This document shows positions 18,404 to 27,180 of a stretch of 64,000 nt of DNA, piece after piece. The stretch is taken from contig NZ_PGFI01000011.1 of the NCBI RefSeq assembly GCF_002797755.1, forward strand, positions 1,917,691-1,981,690, read 5' to 3'. Source of the DNA: Brevirhabdus pacifica (lineage in GTDB: Bacteria > Pseudomonadota > Alphaproteobacteria > Rhodobacterales > Rhodobacteraceae). The notes under the pieces are model-generated. The model had not been told where the DNA came from. It ran no database searches and was given only the letters and a program-made list of their open reading frames with translations. The first letter of the stretch is position 1; every line of letters starts with the position of its first letter. Both the position numbers and the translations under genes were made by a program.

Positions 18404-19642
18404 TCAGCGCGGCTCGTTCGAATACTGGCGCAGCTCGTGGCGGGCGACCTGGCGGCGGTGCACCGCGTCGGGGCCATCGGCAAAGCGCAGGGTGCGCAGC
18501 TTGGTCCACATGGCGGCCAGGGGCTGATCCTGGCTGATCCCGCCCGCGCCGTGCATCTGCATGGACTGGTCCACCACTTCCAGCGCCGTCAGCGGCGCCA
18601 CCACCTTGATCATGCTGATCCAGGGGGCCGCGGCGCGGTTGCCCTCGGTGTCCATCACCCAGGCGGCCTTCAGGCACAGCAAACGGGCCTGCTCGATCTC
18701 CATCCGGGCGTTGGCGATGATGTCGTAATTGGCGCCCAGCTCGACAAGGTTCTTGCCGAAGGCCTGTCGTGTCAGGCCGCGCCGGCACATCAGCTCCAGC
18801 GCCTTTTCGGCCAGGCCGATGGCGCGCATGCAATGGTGGATGCGGCCGGGCCCAAGCCGGCCCTGCGCCACTTCGAAGCCGCGCCCCTCGCCCAGGATCA
18901 GGTCCTCGGCCTTGACGCGAGCATTGGTGAAGCGGACGTGCATGTGCCCGTGGGGGGCATCGTCGTTGTTGAAGACGTTCATGGGGCGCAGAACCTCGAC
19001 CCCTTCGGTGTCCGCGGGCATGAAGAACATCGAGTGGCGCGAGTGCTTGTGGGCGTCGGGGCTGGTGCAGGCCATCACGATGTAAAGCGCGCAGCGCGGG
19101 TCGCCCGCGCCCGAGGCCCACCACTTGTCGCCGTTCAGCACCCAGTCGTCGCCGTCCCGCTCGGCCCGGAGCGAGATGTTGGTCGCGTCCGACGAGGCCA
19201 CGTCCGGCTCGGTCATCAGGTAGGCCGACCGAATCTCGCCCTTCAGGAGCCGCCCCAGCCAGCGTTCGCGGTGGGCGTCGGTGCCGTAGCGTTCCAGCAC
19301 CTCCATATTGCCGGTGTCGGGGGCGTTGCAGTTGAAGACCTCGGCGGCGATGCCGACCTTGCCCATCTCCTCGGCGAGGTACGCGTATTCGACCGTGCTC
19401 AGCCCTTTGCCGCGCTTGCTGTCGGTCAGCCAGAAGTTCCACAACCCGCGCTCGCGCGCCTTGGCCTTCAGGCCCTCCATGATCTCGATCTGACGGTCGG
19501 TCAGGGCAAAGCGGCCGCCCGAGGGATGGCGGCCGATCTCGTCGTGGTATTCGGCATCCAGCGGCGCGATCTCGTTCTCGACCATGTCGCGCACCTGCTG
19601 GACCAGCGGCCGCACCCTGTCCGTCATTCCCAGATCCATCAT
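18404..19642 (-). CDS. ACAD11-like acyl-CoA dehydrogenase family protein
   Basis: Acyl-CoA dehydrogenase-fold flavoprotein of 412 residues. AYLMTEPDVASSDATNI, WASGAGDPRCALYIVM, GPGRIHHCMRAIGLAEKAL and MQMHGAGGISQDQPLA are typical of the ACAD11 branch. Near residue 388 it reads ADGPDAVHR, with Asp where classical enzymes have the catalytic Glu, again as in ACAD10/11. With the nearby phosphotransferase it reproduces, as separate genes, the two activities of ACAD11, which removes the 4-hydroxyl as phosphate to give an enoyl-CoA. AGGGAGAGA precedes the ATG. It overlaps the nitronate monooxygenase stop by 4 bp. Confidence 0.92.
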   Translation of the reverse strand: MMDLGMTDRVRPLVQQVRDMVENEIAPLDAEYHDEIGRHPSGGRFALTDRQIEIMEGLKAKARERGLWNFWLTDSKRGKGLSTVEYAYLAEEMGKVGIAAEVFNCNAPDTGNMEVLERYGTDAHRERWLGRLLKGEIRSAYLMTEPDVASSDATNISLRAERDGDDWVLNGDKWWASGAGDPRCALYIVMACTSPDAHKHSRHSMFFMPADTEGVEVLRPMNVFNNDDAPHGHMHVRFTNARVKAEDLILGEGRGFEVAQGRLGPGRIHHCMRAIGLAEKALELMCRRGLTRQAFGKNLVELGANYDIIANARMEIEQARLLCLKAAWVMDTEGNRAAAPWISMIKVVAPLTALEVVDQSMQMHGAGGISQDQPLAAMWTKLRTLRFADGPDAVHRRQVARHELRQYSNEPR

Positions 19643-20628
19643 TCTCTCCCTTGTTGCGCGGCGGCGACCATGCGGTCCCGGGCGCGATTGTATTCCGTCT
19701 CGATTCTCGCCACGACCTCGGCCGCGGAAACGATGTCGCGCACCGCGCCGATCCCCTGTCCCGCGCCCCAGATCTCCTTCCAGGCCTTGGGCTTGGCGGA
19801 TCCGTCCTTGAAGCTCATCGCGTCGGCGTCCGCCTCGGGCAGCGCGGCCGGATCAAGGCCCGCGCGCCGGATCGAGGGGGCCAGGTAGTTGCCCGACACG
19901 CCGGTAAAGAGGCTGGAGGTCACGATGTCCTCGGCGCCGCTGTCGATCAGCATCCGCTTGTATTCGGGGTCGGCATTGGCCTCGTGGGTCGCAATGAAGG
20001 GCGAGCCGATGTAGCCCAGGTCAGCCCCCAACACCTGTGCGGCCAGCAGCGCCTCGCCCGTGGCGATGGCCCCCGACAACAGCAGCGGTCCGTCGAACCA
20101 GTCGCGGATCTCGCGCACCAGGGCGAAGGGCGATTGCGGCCCCGCATGCCCGCCCGCCCCGGCGGCGACGGCGATCAGCCCGTCGGCCCCCTTGTCGATG
20201 GCCTTGCGGGCAAAGCGGTTGTTGATCACGTCGTGCAGGGCGATGCCGCCGCAGGAATGAGCGGCCTCGTTCACCTCGACCCGCGCGCCAAGCGAGGTGA
20301 TCCAGATCGGCACCTTCCAGCGGGCGCAGATCTCCAGGTCGCGCATCAGGCGCGTGTTGGAGCGGTGGACGATCTGGTTGACCGCGAAGGGAGCCGCCGG
20401 CCTATCGGGATTGGCCTGGTTGTGACGGTCGAGCTCCTCGGTGATGCGCTTCAGCCAGGCTTCCAGCAGGATCGGCTCGCCCTCGGCCTCGCGGGCGTTG
20501 AGGGCGGGGAAGGATCCGACCACGCCGGCCTTGCACTGGGCGATGACCAGATCCGGGTTCGAGATGATGAACAGCGGTGAAGCCACCGCCGGGATCCGCA
20601 GACCCTTCAGGATCGCCGGAAGGCTCAT
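19639..20628 (-). CDS. Nitronate monooxygenase family FMN protein
   Basis: FMN-dependent TIM-barrel protein of 329 residues, related to 2-nitropropane dioxygenase. It starts at the ATG at 20628, which overlaps the thiolase stop; the longer in-frame extension lies within the thiolase gene. Visible are PAVASPLFIISNPDLVIAQ at the start, IAVAAGAGGHAG for phosphate/FMN binding, LLLSGAIATGEALLAAQVLGADLGYIGSPFIAT, and MLIDSGAEDIVTSSLFTGVSGNYL. Many homologues sit in fatty-acid or terpenoid catabolism clusters and act on unknown substrates, so true nitronate oxidation is uncertain. It is co-translated with thiolase and ACAD genes. Confidence 0.9.
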   Translation of the reverse strand: MSLPAILKGLRIPAVASPLFIISNPDLVIAQCKAGVVGSFPALNAREAEGEPILLEAWLKRITEELDRHNQANPDRPAAPFAVNQIVHRSNTRLMRDLEICARWKVPIWITSLGARVEVNEAAHSCGGIALHDVINNRFARKAIDKGADGLIAVAAGAGGHAGPQSPFALVREIRDWFDGPLLLSGAIATGEALLAAQVLGADLGYIGSPFIATHEANADPEYKRMLIDSGAEDIVTSSLFTGVSGNYLAPSIRRAGLDPAALPEADADAMSFKDGSAKPKAWKEIWGAGQGIGAVRDIVSAAEVVARIETEYNRARDRMVAAAQQGRE

Positions 20629-21830
20629 CAAAGCACCTCGAAGAGGCCCGCCGCCCCCATGCCGCCACCGACGCACATGGTGCAGACGACATAGCGCGCG
20701 CCGCGACGCCGCCCCTCGATCAGCGCGTGGCCGACCATGCGGGCGCCCGACATGCCATAGGGATGGCCGATCGAGATGGCGCCGCCGTTGACGTTCAGCA
20801 GCTCGTCGGGAATGCCTAGCCGGTCGCGACAGTAGAGCACCTGCACCGCGAAGGCCTCGTTCAGCTCCCACAGGCCGATGTCGTCGACGCCCAGCCCGTG
20901 GCGCTTCAGCAGCCGGGGCACGGCGAAGACCGGGCCGATGCCCATCTCGTCGGGGGCGCAGCCCGCGACCGCCATTCCCATGTAGCGGCCCAAGGGCGAC
21001 AGGCCCCGGCGCTCGGCCTCGGCGGCCTCCATCACGACGCTGGCCGAAGCCCCGTCGGACAGCTGGCTGGCGTTGCCGGCGGTGATGAACCGGCCCTGTG
21101 TGATGCGCTGGCCATCCTTCTGCACCGGCTTCAGCGCCGAAAGCCCCTCCAGCGTCGTTTCGGGACGATTGCCCTCGTCGGCCGAGAGGGTGACGGTGCG
21201 GCGGCTGATCTCGCCGGTTTCGCGGTCCTTGACCAGCATGTCGCTGGGCATCGGCGCCAGCTCGGCGTCGAAGCGGCCGGCCTGCTGGGCTGCGGCGGTG
21301 CGCTGCTGGGAGCGCAGGGCGTATTCGTCCTGGGCCTCGCGGCTGATCTCGTAGCGGTCAGCGACGACCTCGGCCGTCTCCAGCATCGACATGTAGATGG
21401 CGGGGTGATGCTCCACCAGCCAGGGGTCGCGGGCGCGGTGGGCGTTGCGGTGTTCGTTCTGAACGAGGCTGACGGATTCGACGCCGCCGGCGACCGTGAT
21501 GTCCATGCCGTCGTGGATCACCTGTTTCGCGGCGGTGGCGATCGCCATCATGCCGCTGGCGCATTGGCGATCCAGCGACATGCCGGCCACGCTGTCGGGC
21601 AGCCCGGCCCGAAGCGCCGCCTGCCGCGCGATGTTCTGGCCCGAGGATCCCTGTTGCAGGGCGGCGCCCATGACCACATCCTCGACCTCGGCGCCGGTAA
21701 TGCCGGCGCGGGCCACGGCCTCGGCGACGACATGGCCGGCCAGGGCCTGGGCCTGGGTGTCGTTGAAGGCGCCGCGATAGGCCCGGCCGATCGGGGTGCG
21801 TGCGGTGGATACGATGACGGCGTCTCTCAT
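20628..21830 (-). CDS. Acetyl-CoA C-acetyltransferase / 3-oxoacyl-CoA thiolase
   Basis: Thiolase of 400 residues. Nucleophile Cys90 in [19 protein letters not shown] with the His, and [16 protein letters not shown] with Cys386 are all intact. It differs from the PcaF-like paralogue at 2011-3213 ([12 protein letters not shown] instead of NQAGEDNRNVARM), so the two probably have different chain or head-group preference. The ATG at 21830 has GGAAAGGAAA upstream. It overlaps maoC by 4 bp and the nitronate monooxygenase by 1 bp, so all are translated together. Confidence 0.93.
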   Translation of the reverse strand: MRDAVIVSTARTPIGRAYRGAFNDTQAQALAGHVVAEAVARAGITGAEVEDVVMGAALQQGSSGQNIARQAALRAGLPDSVAGMSLDRQCASGMMAIATAAKQVIHDGMDITVAGGVESVSLVQNEHRNAHRARDPWLVEHHPAIYMSMLETAEVVADRYEISREAQDEYALRSQQRTAAAQQAGRFDAELAPMPSDMLVKDRETGEISRRTVTLSADEGNRPETTLEGLSALKPVQKDGQRITQGRFITAGNASQLSDGASASVVMEAAEAERRGLSPLGRYMGMAVAGCAPDEMGIGPVFAVPRLLKRHGLGVDDIGLWELNEAFAVQVLYCRDRLGIPDELLNVNGGAISIGHPYGMSGARMVGHALIEGRRRGARYVVCTMCVGGGMGAAGLFEVL

Positions 21831-22342
21831 GCGCTTTCCTTTCCGGCGGCAGGCCGAGGCGTGGCGGCCCCGGCATCCGTTTCGCCAAGATAACGGCGAT
21901 TCAACCATTGGGCGACCAGGGCGGGTTTCTCCTCGCCCTCGATCTCGACGGTGACGTCCCAGGTGACGGTGATCTCGCCCGGGCGCCGCTCTTCGAGCTT
22001 GTTCAGGACGAAACGGGCGCGGATACGCGCGCCGACCCGCACGGGGTTGAGAAAGCGCAGCCGGTCAAAGCCGTAATTGATGCTCATCCGCATGCCCGCG
22101 AGGCGCGGCTGCGCCTGTGCGGCCAGCGCCGAGAGGACCGAAACGGTCAGAAAGCCATGGGCGATGGTGCCGCCGAAAGGGGTCTCGGCGCGGGCGCGGT
22201 CGGGATCCACATGGATGTACTGGTGATCCCCCGACACGTCGGCGAAGGCGTCGATCCTGGCCTGGTCGATCACCAGCCAGTCCGAGACGCCAAGCTCCTG
22301 CCCGACGCTCGCGGCCATCTCGTCGCGTGTCATCTCCGCCAT
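21827..22342 (-). CDS. MaoC family (R)-specific enoyl-CoA hydratase
   Basis: Hot-dog hydratase of 171 residues, first gene of the seven-gene leftward operon. The hydratase-2 motif [18 protein letters not shown] (about residues 33-50) has the catalytic Asp and His; [18 protein letters not shown] follows. It would hydrate a trans-2-enoyl-CoA to the (R)-3-hydroxyacyl-CoA. As the operon makes an enoyl-CoA through the ACAD11-like enzyme, this is the natural next step, with a SDR and thiolase available for oxidation and cleavage. GGGAGGG lies before the ATG. A candidate IclR operator is 61-79 bp upstream. Confidence 0.92.
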   Translation of the reverse strand: MAEMTRDEMAASVGQELGVSDWLVIDQARIDAFADVSGDHQYIHVDPDRARAETPFGGTIAHGFLTVSVLSALAAQAQPRLAGMRMSINYGFDRLRFLNPVRVGARIRARFVLNKLEERRPGEITVTWDVTVEIEGEEKPALVAQWLNRRYLGETDAGAATPRPAAGKESA

Positions 22343-22402
22343 GTGCGGCCCTCCCCGGCCTGTCCGTGGCGGGGCCCCTGGGTGGCCCCGTTCGTTTTGC
22401 TG

Positions 22403-22421
22403 TGCAGAATAGGGTTTCGCT
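22403..22421. promoter_or_regulatory. Candidate operator, copy 3 of the 19-bp palindrome
   Basis: TGCAGAATAGGGTTTCGCT matches 13 of 16 defined positions of the shared palindrome. It lies in the 178-bp gap between the fatty-acid ligase stop and maoC, 61-79 bp before the maoC start, where a promoter for the seven-gene operon is expected. Confidence 0.5.
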
Positions 22422-22520
22422 GATGCGGTGACAAGTCACCTGCCCCGGGTGCGGACCGCACGGGGAGAAAGCCGAAGGCTGGCGGGTCGTCGCGCCCGCC
22501 TCGCCCGGCCCCCGCGATCC

Positions 22521-24203
22521 CTAGGCCTGGGCCCCCGATTTCCCGGGCAGCTCGTAATCCGCGAACCGCCGCCGCAGGTGCAGCTTGGAAACCTTGCCCG
22601 TCGCCGTCAGCGGCAGCTCCTCGACGAAGACCACATCGTCGGGCAATTGCCAGCTTGCGAACTTGCCGTTCAACCGCGCCAGCAGGTCGCCGGGCGTCGG
22701 CGGCGTGGCAGGATCGGTGGGCACCACGACCAGCAGCGGCCGCTCGTCCCACTTGGGATGGGGCACCGCGATCACGGCGCAGTTCGCGACCTGCGGATGG
22801 CCCATGATCGCGTTCTCGAGGTCCAGCGACGAGATCCATTCGCCGCCCGACTTGATCATGTCCTTGGCCCGGTCGGTGATGGTCAGGAACCCGTCGGGGT
22901 CGATCCGGGCCATGTCGCCGGTGGCGAACCAGCCCTCGGCATCGAAGGCGCCTTCGCTGGCGGCTTCATTGTCGAAATAGGCGCTGACCACGGTGTTGCC
23001 GCGCACGTGGAGGGCGCCGCTTGCCTCGCCGTCATGGGGCAGACGATGCCCCTCCTCATCGAGGATCTTCATCTCGACCCCGAAGAGCCGGCGGCCCTGC
23101 TGCGACTTGACCTCGATCCGCGCGTCCCGGTCCAGCGTCTGCATGTGGTCGGGCAGGTTGCCCTGGGTGCCGACGGGGCTCATCTCGGTCATGCCCCAGG
23201 CGTGGCAGACGTTGACGCCGGCATCCTCGAAGGCCGCGATCATGCTGGCCGGAGCGGCCGAGCCGCCGACGACCACGTCGCCGAACCCCTCGGGGATGCG
23301 CCCCATCTCCTGGATCCGAGCCAGCAGGCCCATCCAGACCGTCGGCACGCCCCAGGCGGAATAGACCTTCTCGCGGTCCATCAGGTCGAAAAGGCTCTCG
23401 CCATCCAACGCCGGGCCGGGGAACACCAGCGAGGCCCCCGCCAGCGGGGCCGAGTAGGGAAGCCCCCAGGCGTTGACGTGGAAAAGCGGCACCACCGGCA
23501 TGATCCGACGCCCGGGGCGCAACACGTCGGGAAGCGCCAGCGAGATGCTCAGCGCGTGCAGCACGGTCGAGCGGTGGGAATAAAGCGCGCCCTTGGGGTT
23601 GCCCGTCGTGCCGGAGGTATAGCAAAGCCCCGCCGCCGTCTCCTCGGGAAACTCGGGCCAGTCGATGGTGTCGGGCTGGCCGGTCAGCAACTCCTCGTAG
23701 CACAGGGGCGGATCCCCCGCCTCGGTCGGATCCTCGTGATGCGAGAAGATGGGCGCCTCGGGCATATGCGCCCGGTCGGTCATCACGCAGATGCGCAGAT
23801 CATCGGGAAGCTGCGGCGCCAGCTTGGCGATCAGGGGCACGAAGGTCAGATCCACGAACAGCAGCCGGTCCTGGGCATGGCCAAGGATGTAAAGCATCTG
23901 CTCGGCCGAAAGGCGGGGGTTGATCGTGTGGCAGACCGCGCCGATGCCCGAGATGGCATAGTAAAGCTCCAGGTGGCGATAGCCGTTCCAGGCCAGGGTG
24001 GCGACCCGGTCGCCGGGCATGATCCCCTGCTCGCGCAGACCGTGGGCCAGCTGCGCGACCCGGCGCTCGGTCTCGGCATATGTCTGCCGGTGCACGTCGC
24101 CCTCGCAGCGCACCGACACCACCTCGGCGCGGCCGTGGTTCTGGGCAGCGTAGGTCAGGATATCCGCGATCCTGAGGGGCCGGTTCATCATCAGTCCGTC
24201 CAT
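22521..24203 (-). CDS. Long/medium-chain fatty-acid-CoA ligase
   Basis: Adenylate-forming ligase of 560 residues. The P-loop is GLCYTSGTTGNPKGA at residues 192-206, then WGMTEMSPVGTQG, EGWFATGDMARIDPDGFLTITDRAKDMIKSGGEWISS and the C-terminal catalytic Lys in TATGKVSKLHLR. This is the family of medium/long-chain ligases (AlkK-like) common in alphaproteobacteria. The ATG at 24203 has AAGGAGAGA upstream; a much longer open frame upstream is antisense to the MDR gene and not credible. It is divergent from the MDR-SDR pair with a shared operator. It is the third ligase of the island, with the SGGEWISS motif distinguishing it from the other two. Confidence 0.93.
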   Translation of the reverse strand: MDGLMMNRPLRIADILTYAAQNHGRAEVVSVRCEGDVHRQTYAETERRVAQLAHGLREQGIMPGDRVATLAWNGYRHLELYYAISGIGAVCHTINPRLSAEQMLYILGHAQDRLLFVDLTFVPLIAKLAPQLPDDLRICVMTDRAHMPEAPIFSHHEDPTEAGDPPLCYEELLTGQPDTIDWPEFPEETAAGLCYTSGTTGNPKGALYSHRSTVLHALSISLALPDVLRPGRRIMPVVPLFHVNAWGLPYSAPLAGASLVFPGPALDGESLFDLMDREKVYSAWGVPTVWMGLLARIQEMGRIPEGFGDVVVGGSAAPASMIAAFEDAGVNVCHAWGMTEMSPVGTQGNLPDHMQTLDRDARIEVKSQQGRRLFGVEMKILDEEGHRLPHDGEASGALHVRGNTVVSAYFDNEAASEGAFDAEGWFATGDMARIDPDGFLTITDRAKDMIKSGGEWISSLDLENAIMGHPQVANCAVIAVPHPKWDERPLLVVVPTDPATPPTPGDLLARLNGKFASWQLPDDVVFVEELPLTATGKVSKLHLRRRFADYELPGKSGAQA

Positions 24204-24257
24204 GCCTTCGTCTCTCCTTGTCTGTCGCGCACCGCGGGCGCCGCGCCGGTTCTGCCT

Positions 24258-24276
24258 TGCGAAACCCGGTTTCGAA
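24258..24276. promoter_or_regulatory. Candidate operator, copy 4 of the 19-bp palindrome
   Basis: TGCGAAACCCGGTTTCGAA matches 13 of 16 defined positions. Its core CGAAACC-C-GGTTTCG is a perfect inverted repeat (24260-24274). It is central in the divergent region, 55-73 bp from the ligase start and 42-60 bp from the MDR start. The core also resembles the GAAAC-N-GTTTC boxes described for the TetR-type fatty-acid regulator PsrA, so another binder is possible. Confidence 0.55.
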
Positions 24277-24317
24277 GTGGAATAAACCAAACAGGATTGC
24301 AGCAGGGAAGCCCACAG

Positions 24318-25355
24318 ATGGAATATAGCCGGATTGTGCTGGCAAGCAGGCCCGAAGGCCGCGTCAGCGAAAATAATTTCAGGGTCGAAAGCGGCATCCT
24401 GCCCCGCCCCGCAAAGGGCGAGGTGCTGGCCCGCGTGCTTTACCTGTCGCTGGATCCCTACATGCGCGGACGGATGGACGCGGGCAAATCCTACGCCCCC
24501 GCCGTCGAGATCGGCGAGACCATGGAAGGCCGCGCCGTGGCCGAGGTGCTGGAATCGAATGATCCGGCCTTCGCCCCCGGCGACCTGGTGCTGGGCAGCT
24601 TCGGCTGGGCCAGCCACGGGGTCCTGCCGGCCGCAGGGTTGATGCGGGTCGATCCCGACCTCGCCCCGCCCTCGACCGCGCTGGGAGTGCTGGGCATGCC
24701 CGGCTTCACCGGCTGGCTGGGGCTGGAGGCTTTCGGCCGCCCGCAGAAGGGCGAAACCCTGGTCGTGGGCGCCGCCACCGGCGCCGTGGGCTCCATGGTC
24801 GGGCAGCTGGCGCGGCTGCGCGGGCTGCGGGCCGTGGGCGTGGCGGGCGGGCCCGAGAAATGCGACTTCGCAGTGAAGGAGCTGGGGTTCGACGCCTGCC
24901 TCGACCACCGGGCCGCCCCCGACAGCGCCACCCTGCGCAAGCAGCTGGCCCAGGCCTGCCCCGACGGGGTCGATGTCTATTTCGAGAACGTGGGCGACAA
25001 GACGCTTGAGGCCGTGCTGCCGCTGATGAACGTGGGCGGCCGCATCCCGGTCTGCGGCATGATCGGCTGGTACGATCTGGGCGCGCTGGGCGCCGGCGGC
25101 GGCACGGGCCGCAACATGCTGCCGCTGGCCTGGCGCACGATCCTGGTCCAGCGCCTGGCGGTACAGGGGTTCATCATCACCGACCATTACCACCGCTTCG
25201 GCGAGTTCCTGACCGAGGTCGCCCCGCTGGTGCGCGACGGGCGCATCGCCTGGCACGAGGACGTGGCCGAGGGGCTGGAGGCCGCCCCGCAGGCCTTCAT
25301 GAACCTCCTGGCGGGCAGGAATTTCGGCAAGCAGATCGTGAAGGTGGCGCAATGA
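24318..25355 (+). CDS. NADP-dependent MDR-family oxidoreductase (enoyl reductase / leukotriene B4 dehydrogenase-like)
   Basis: Zinc-free medium-chain reductase of 345 residues. The N-terminal part has LYLSLDPYMRGRM, the cofactor domain VVGAATGAVGSMVGQLARL, the diagnostic CPDGVDVYFENVGDKTLEAVLPLMN, and MIGWYD. Family members reduce C=C bonds of enones and enoyl esters with NADPH. The ATG at 24318 has AGGGAAG upstream and an alanine-poor, conserved start; the long open frame upstream belongs to no gene. It is coupled by ATGA to the following SDR. The pair shares a divergent, palindrome-bearing promoter with the fatty-acid ligase. Confidence 0.92.
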   Translation: MEYSRIVLASRPEGRVSENNFRVESGILPRPAKGEVLARVLYLSLDPYMRGRMDAGKSYAPAVEIGETMEGRAVAEVLESNDPAFAPGDLVLGSFGWASHGVLPAAGLMRVDPDLAPPSTALGVLGMPGFTGWLGLEAFGRPQKGETLVVGAATGAVGSMVGQLARLRGLRAVGVAGGPEKCDFAVKELGFDACLDHRAAPDSATLRKQLAQACPDGVDVYFENVGDKTLEAVLPLMNVGGRIPVCGMIGWYDLGALGAGGGTGRNMLPLAWRTILVQRLAVQGFIITDHYHRFGEFLTEVAPLVRDGRIAWHEDVAEGLEAAPQAFMNLLAGRNFGKQIVKVAQ

Positions 25356-26119
25356 CCCTCTTTGACCTCGGCGGCAAGACCGCCCTCGTGACCGGCTCGA
25401 CCAAGGGGATCGGGCGCGCCGTGGCGACCCAGCTTGTGCGCGCGGGGGCCAATGTCATCGTCTCCAGCCGCACGGCCGAGGATTGCGCCAGTGTGGCACA
25501 GGAAATCTCGGCCATCGGGCCGGGCCGCGCGGTGGGGATCGCCGCCAACATCTCCCATGATGAGGCGATCGACCGGCTGGTGGCCGAGGGCCGCGCCCAG
25601 CTGGGCGAGATCGACATCCTGGTGTGCAACGCCGCCGTGAACCCCTATTTCGGCCCCTTCCTCGAGACGCCCGACGACGCCTTCGACAAGACGATCCGGG
25701 TCAACATCCGGTCGAACATGCGGCTGGCGCGGCTGGTGGTGCCCCACATGCAGGCACAGCGCGACGGAGCGATCGTCGTCATCTCGTCCATCGCCGCGTT
25801 CAAGGGGTCGGACAACCTTGGCATGTATGCCCTGACCAAGGCCGCCGACACGCAGCTGGTGCGCAACCTGGCGGTGGCTTACGGCGCCGACAACATTCGC
25901 GCCAACGGCATCGCCCCAGCCCTGGTCAAGACCGACTTCGCCCGGGCCCTGTGGGAAGATCCGGCGCGTGCAGCACGGGTCGCCGACAGCTACGCCCTCA
26001 AACGCCTGGGAGAGCCCGACGACATCGCCGGGGCGGCGGTTTTCCTGGCCTCGCCCGCAGGGCGGTGGATGACCGGTCAGACCCTGATCATCGACGGCGG
26101 CTGGTCGGTCCTGGACTGA
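25352..26119 (+). CDS. SDR family oxidoreductase (DHRS4-like)
   Basis: Classical SDR of 255 residues: TGSTKGIG cofactor motif at about 14-21, CNAAVN, catalytic Ser in ISSIAAF and the YALTK pair, with [11 protein letters not shown] at the C-terminus. The closest family pattern is that of DHRS4/peroxisomal carbonyl reductase-like proteins often found near ACADs. It overlaps the MDR gene by 4 bp. Likely substrates are hydroxy- or oxoacyl intermediates of the island. A hairpin with TTTT follows at 26179-26204. Confidence 0.91.
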   Translation: MTLFDLGGKTALVTGSTKGIGRAVATQLVRAGANVIVSSRTAEDCASVAQEISAIGPGRAVGIAANISHDEAIDRLVAEGRAQLGEIDILVCNAAVNPYFGPFLETPDDAFDKTIRVNIRSNMRLARLVVPHMQAQRDGAIVVISSIAAFKGSDNLGMYALTKAADTQLVRNLAVAYGADNIRANGIAPALVKTDFARALWEDPARAARVADSYALKRLGEPDDIAGAAVFLASPAGRWMTGQTLIIDGGWSVLD

Positions 26120-26178
26120 CCCGCCCTGCCCATGTGGGCAAGGGTCTGGCGCGTCTGGGGACCGCCCGGGACCGGGCG

Positions 26179-26204
26179 CGATTGCCCGGTTGCAATCGGG
26201 TTTT
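26179..26204 (+). terminator. Rho-independent terminator after the MDR-SDR operon
   Basis: CGATTGC (26179-26185) pairs with GCAATCG (26192-26198) around a 6-nt loop, followed by GG and TTTT. It lies 27 bp before the TPP riboswitch and insulates it from upstream transcription. Confidence 0.6.
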
Positions 26205-26230
26205 GCCGGATGTAGCGTGTGCACCAGCAT

Positions 26231-26316
26231 ACCGTTGGGGTGCCCCGTTCGCCGGGGCTGAGAGGCAAGGCCAACCCATTGAACCTGATCCGGGCAGTAC
26301 CGGCGTAGGGAACGGT
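26231..26316 (+). promoter_or_regulatory. TPP riboswitch (THI element)
   Basis: The aptamer is recognisable by GGGGTGCCCC, GGGGCTGAGAGG, ACCCATTGAACCTGATC and GGGCAGTACCGGCGTAGGGAA in order, the conserved P2/P4 and junction sequences. The closing P1 stem is ACCGTT (26231-26236) with AACGGT (26311-26316). It precedes the ten-gene thiamine operon and should lower expression when thiamine diphosphate is high. No T-tailed terminator follows; see the anti-SD stem at 26346-26372. Confidence 0.95.
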
Positions 26317-26345
26317 GCAGGGCCCAGGCCCGCGCCCTTCCCCCA

Positions 26346-26372
26346 GCCTCGCCGCCCCTTGCGCCACGAGGC
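26346..26372 (+). promoter_or_regulatory. Shine-Dalgarno-sequestering stem, probable riboswitch expression platform
   Basis: GCCTCG (26346-26351) is perfectly complementary to CGAGGC (26367-26372), which contains the GAGG ribosome site 5 bp before the thiD ATG. Formation of this stem would block translation. Control at the level of translation initiation is inferred from this and from the lack of a T-run. Confidence 0.5.
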
Positions 26373-26376
26373 TTTC

Positions 26377-27180
26377 ATGACGGCGACCGCCCTTACCATC
26401 GCAGGATCCGACAGTGGCGGAGGCGCCGGCATCCAGGCCGACCTCAAGACCTTCTCGGCGCTTGGCGTCTATGGGGCCAGCGTCATCACCGCCGTGACCG
26501 CCCAGAACACCCAGGCCGTCACCGCCGTCCACGCGATCCCCGAGGATGTGGTCACCGCCCAGGTGGACGCCGTGCTGTCGGACATCCGCATCGACGCGAT
26601 CAAGATCGGCATGCTGGGCACGGCAAGCCTGGTGCGCACCGTGGCCCGGGCGCTGGCGGATTACAGCGGCCCCGTGGTGCTGGACCCGGTGATGGTGGCC
26701 AAGTCGGGCGACAAGCTGCTGGCAGATGCCGCCGTCGATAGCCTGCGCACGGAATTGCTGCCCCGCGCCGATCTGCTGACCCCCAACCTGCCCGAAGCGG
26801 CCCACCTGCTGGGATACGACGAGGCCGCCGACACGCAAGAGATGGAACGCCAAGGCCGCGCCCTTCTGGATCTGGGCGCGCGCGGCGTGCTGATGAAGGG
26901 CGGTCACGCCAGCGGCGAGATATGCGTCGACCTGCTGATCCTGCCAGACCAGCCTGCCCTGCGGCTGACGGCCCCGCGTATCGACACCCGCAACACCCAC
27001 GGCACGGGCTGCACCCTGTCCTCGGCCATCGCCGCCCGGCTGGCCCTGGGCGACGCGCTGCCCGAGGCGGTGAGCGCGGCGCACGGCTATCTGCAAGGGG
27101 CCATTCGTGCCGCCGACGCCCTCGGCATCGGCAAGGGCCACGGTCCGACCCATCACTTTCACGAAAGGTGGACGGCTTGA
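26377..27180 (+). CDS. thiD: Hydroxymethylpyrimidine/phosphomethylpyrimidine kinase
   Basis: Phosphorylates HMP and HMP-P to HMP-PP with ATP, giving the pyrimidine half of thiamine. In 267 residues the ribokinase-fold signatures are [20 protein letters not shown] near the start, [22 protein letters not shown] and [15 protein letters not shown] with the catalytic Cys/Asp region. It is the first gene of the operon, with its ribosome site inside the anti-SD stem. A larger in-frame open frame reaching back into the SDR gene crosses the riboswitch and is rejected. It overlaps thiO by 4 bp (TTGA). Confidence 0.96.
   Translation: MTATALTIAGSDSGGGAGIQADLKTFSALGVYGASVITAVTAQNTQAVTAVHAIPEDVVTAQVDAVLSDIRIDAIKIGMLGTASLVRTVARALADYSGPVVLDPVMVAKSGDKLLADAAVDSLRTELLPRADLLTPNLPEAAHLLGYDEAADTQEMERQGRALLDLGARGVLMKGGHASGEICVDLLILPDQPALRLTAPRIDTRNTHGTGCTLSSAIAARLALGDALPEAVSAAHGYLQGAIRAADALGIGKGHGPTHHFHERWTA

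Noticed and set aside
22428..24317. Long plus-strand extension in front of the MDR gene
   Set aside because: It is antisense to the fatty-acid ligase; the MDR family start and ribosome site are at 24318.
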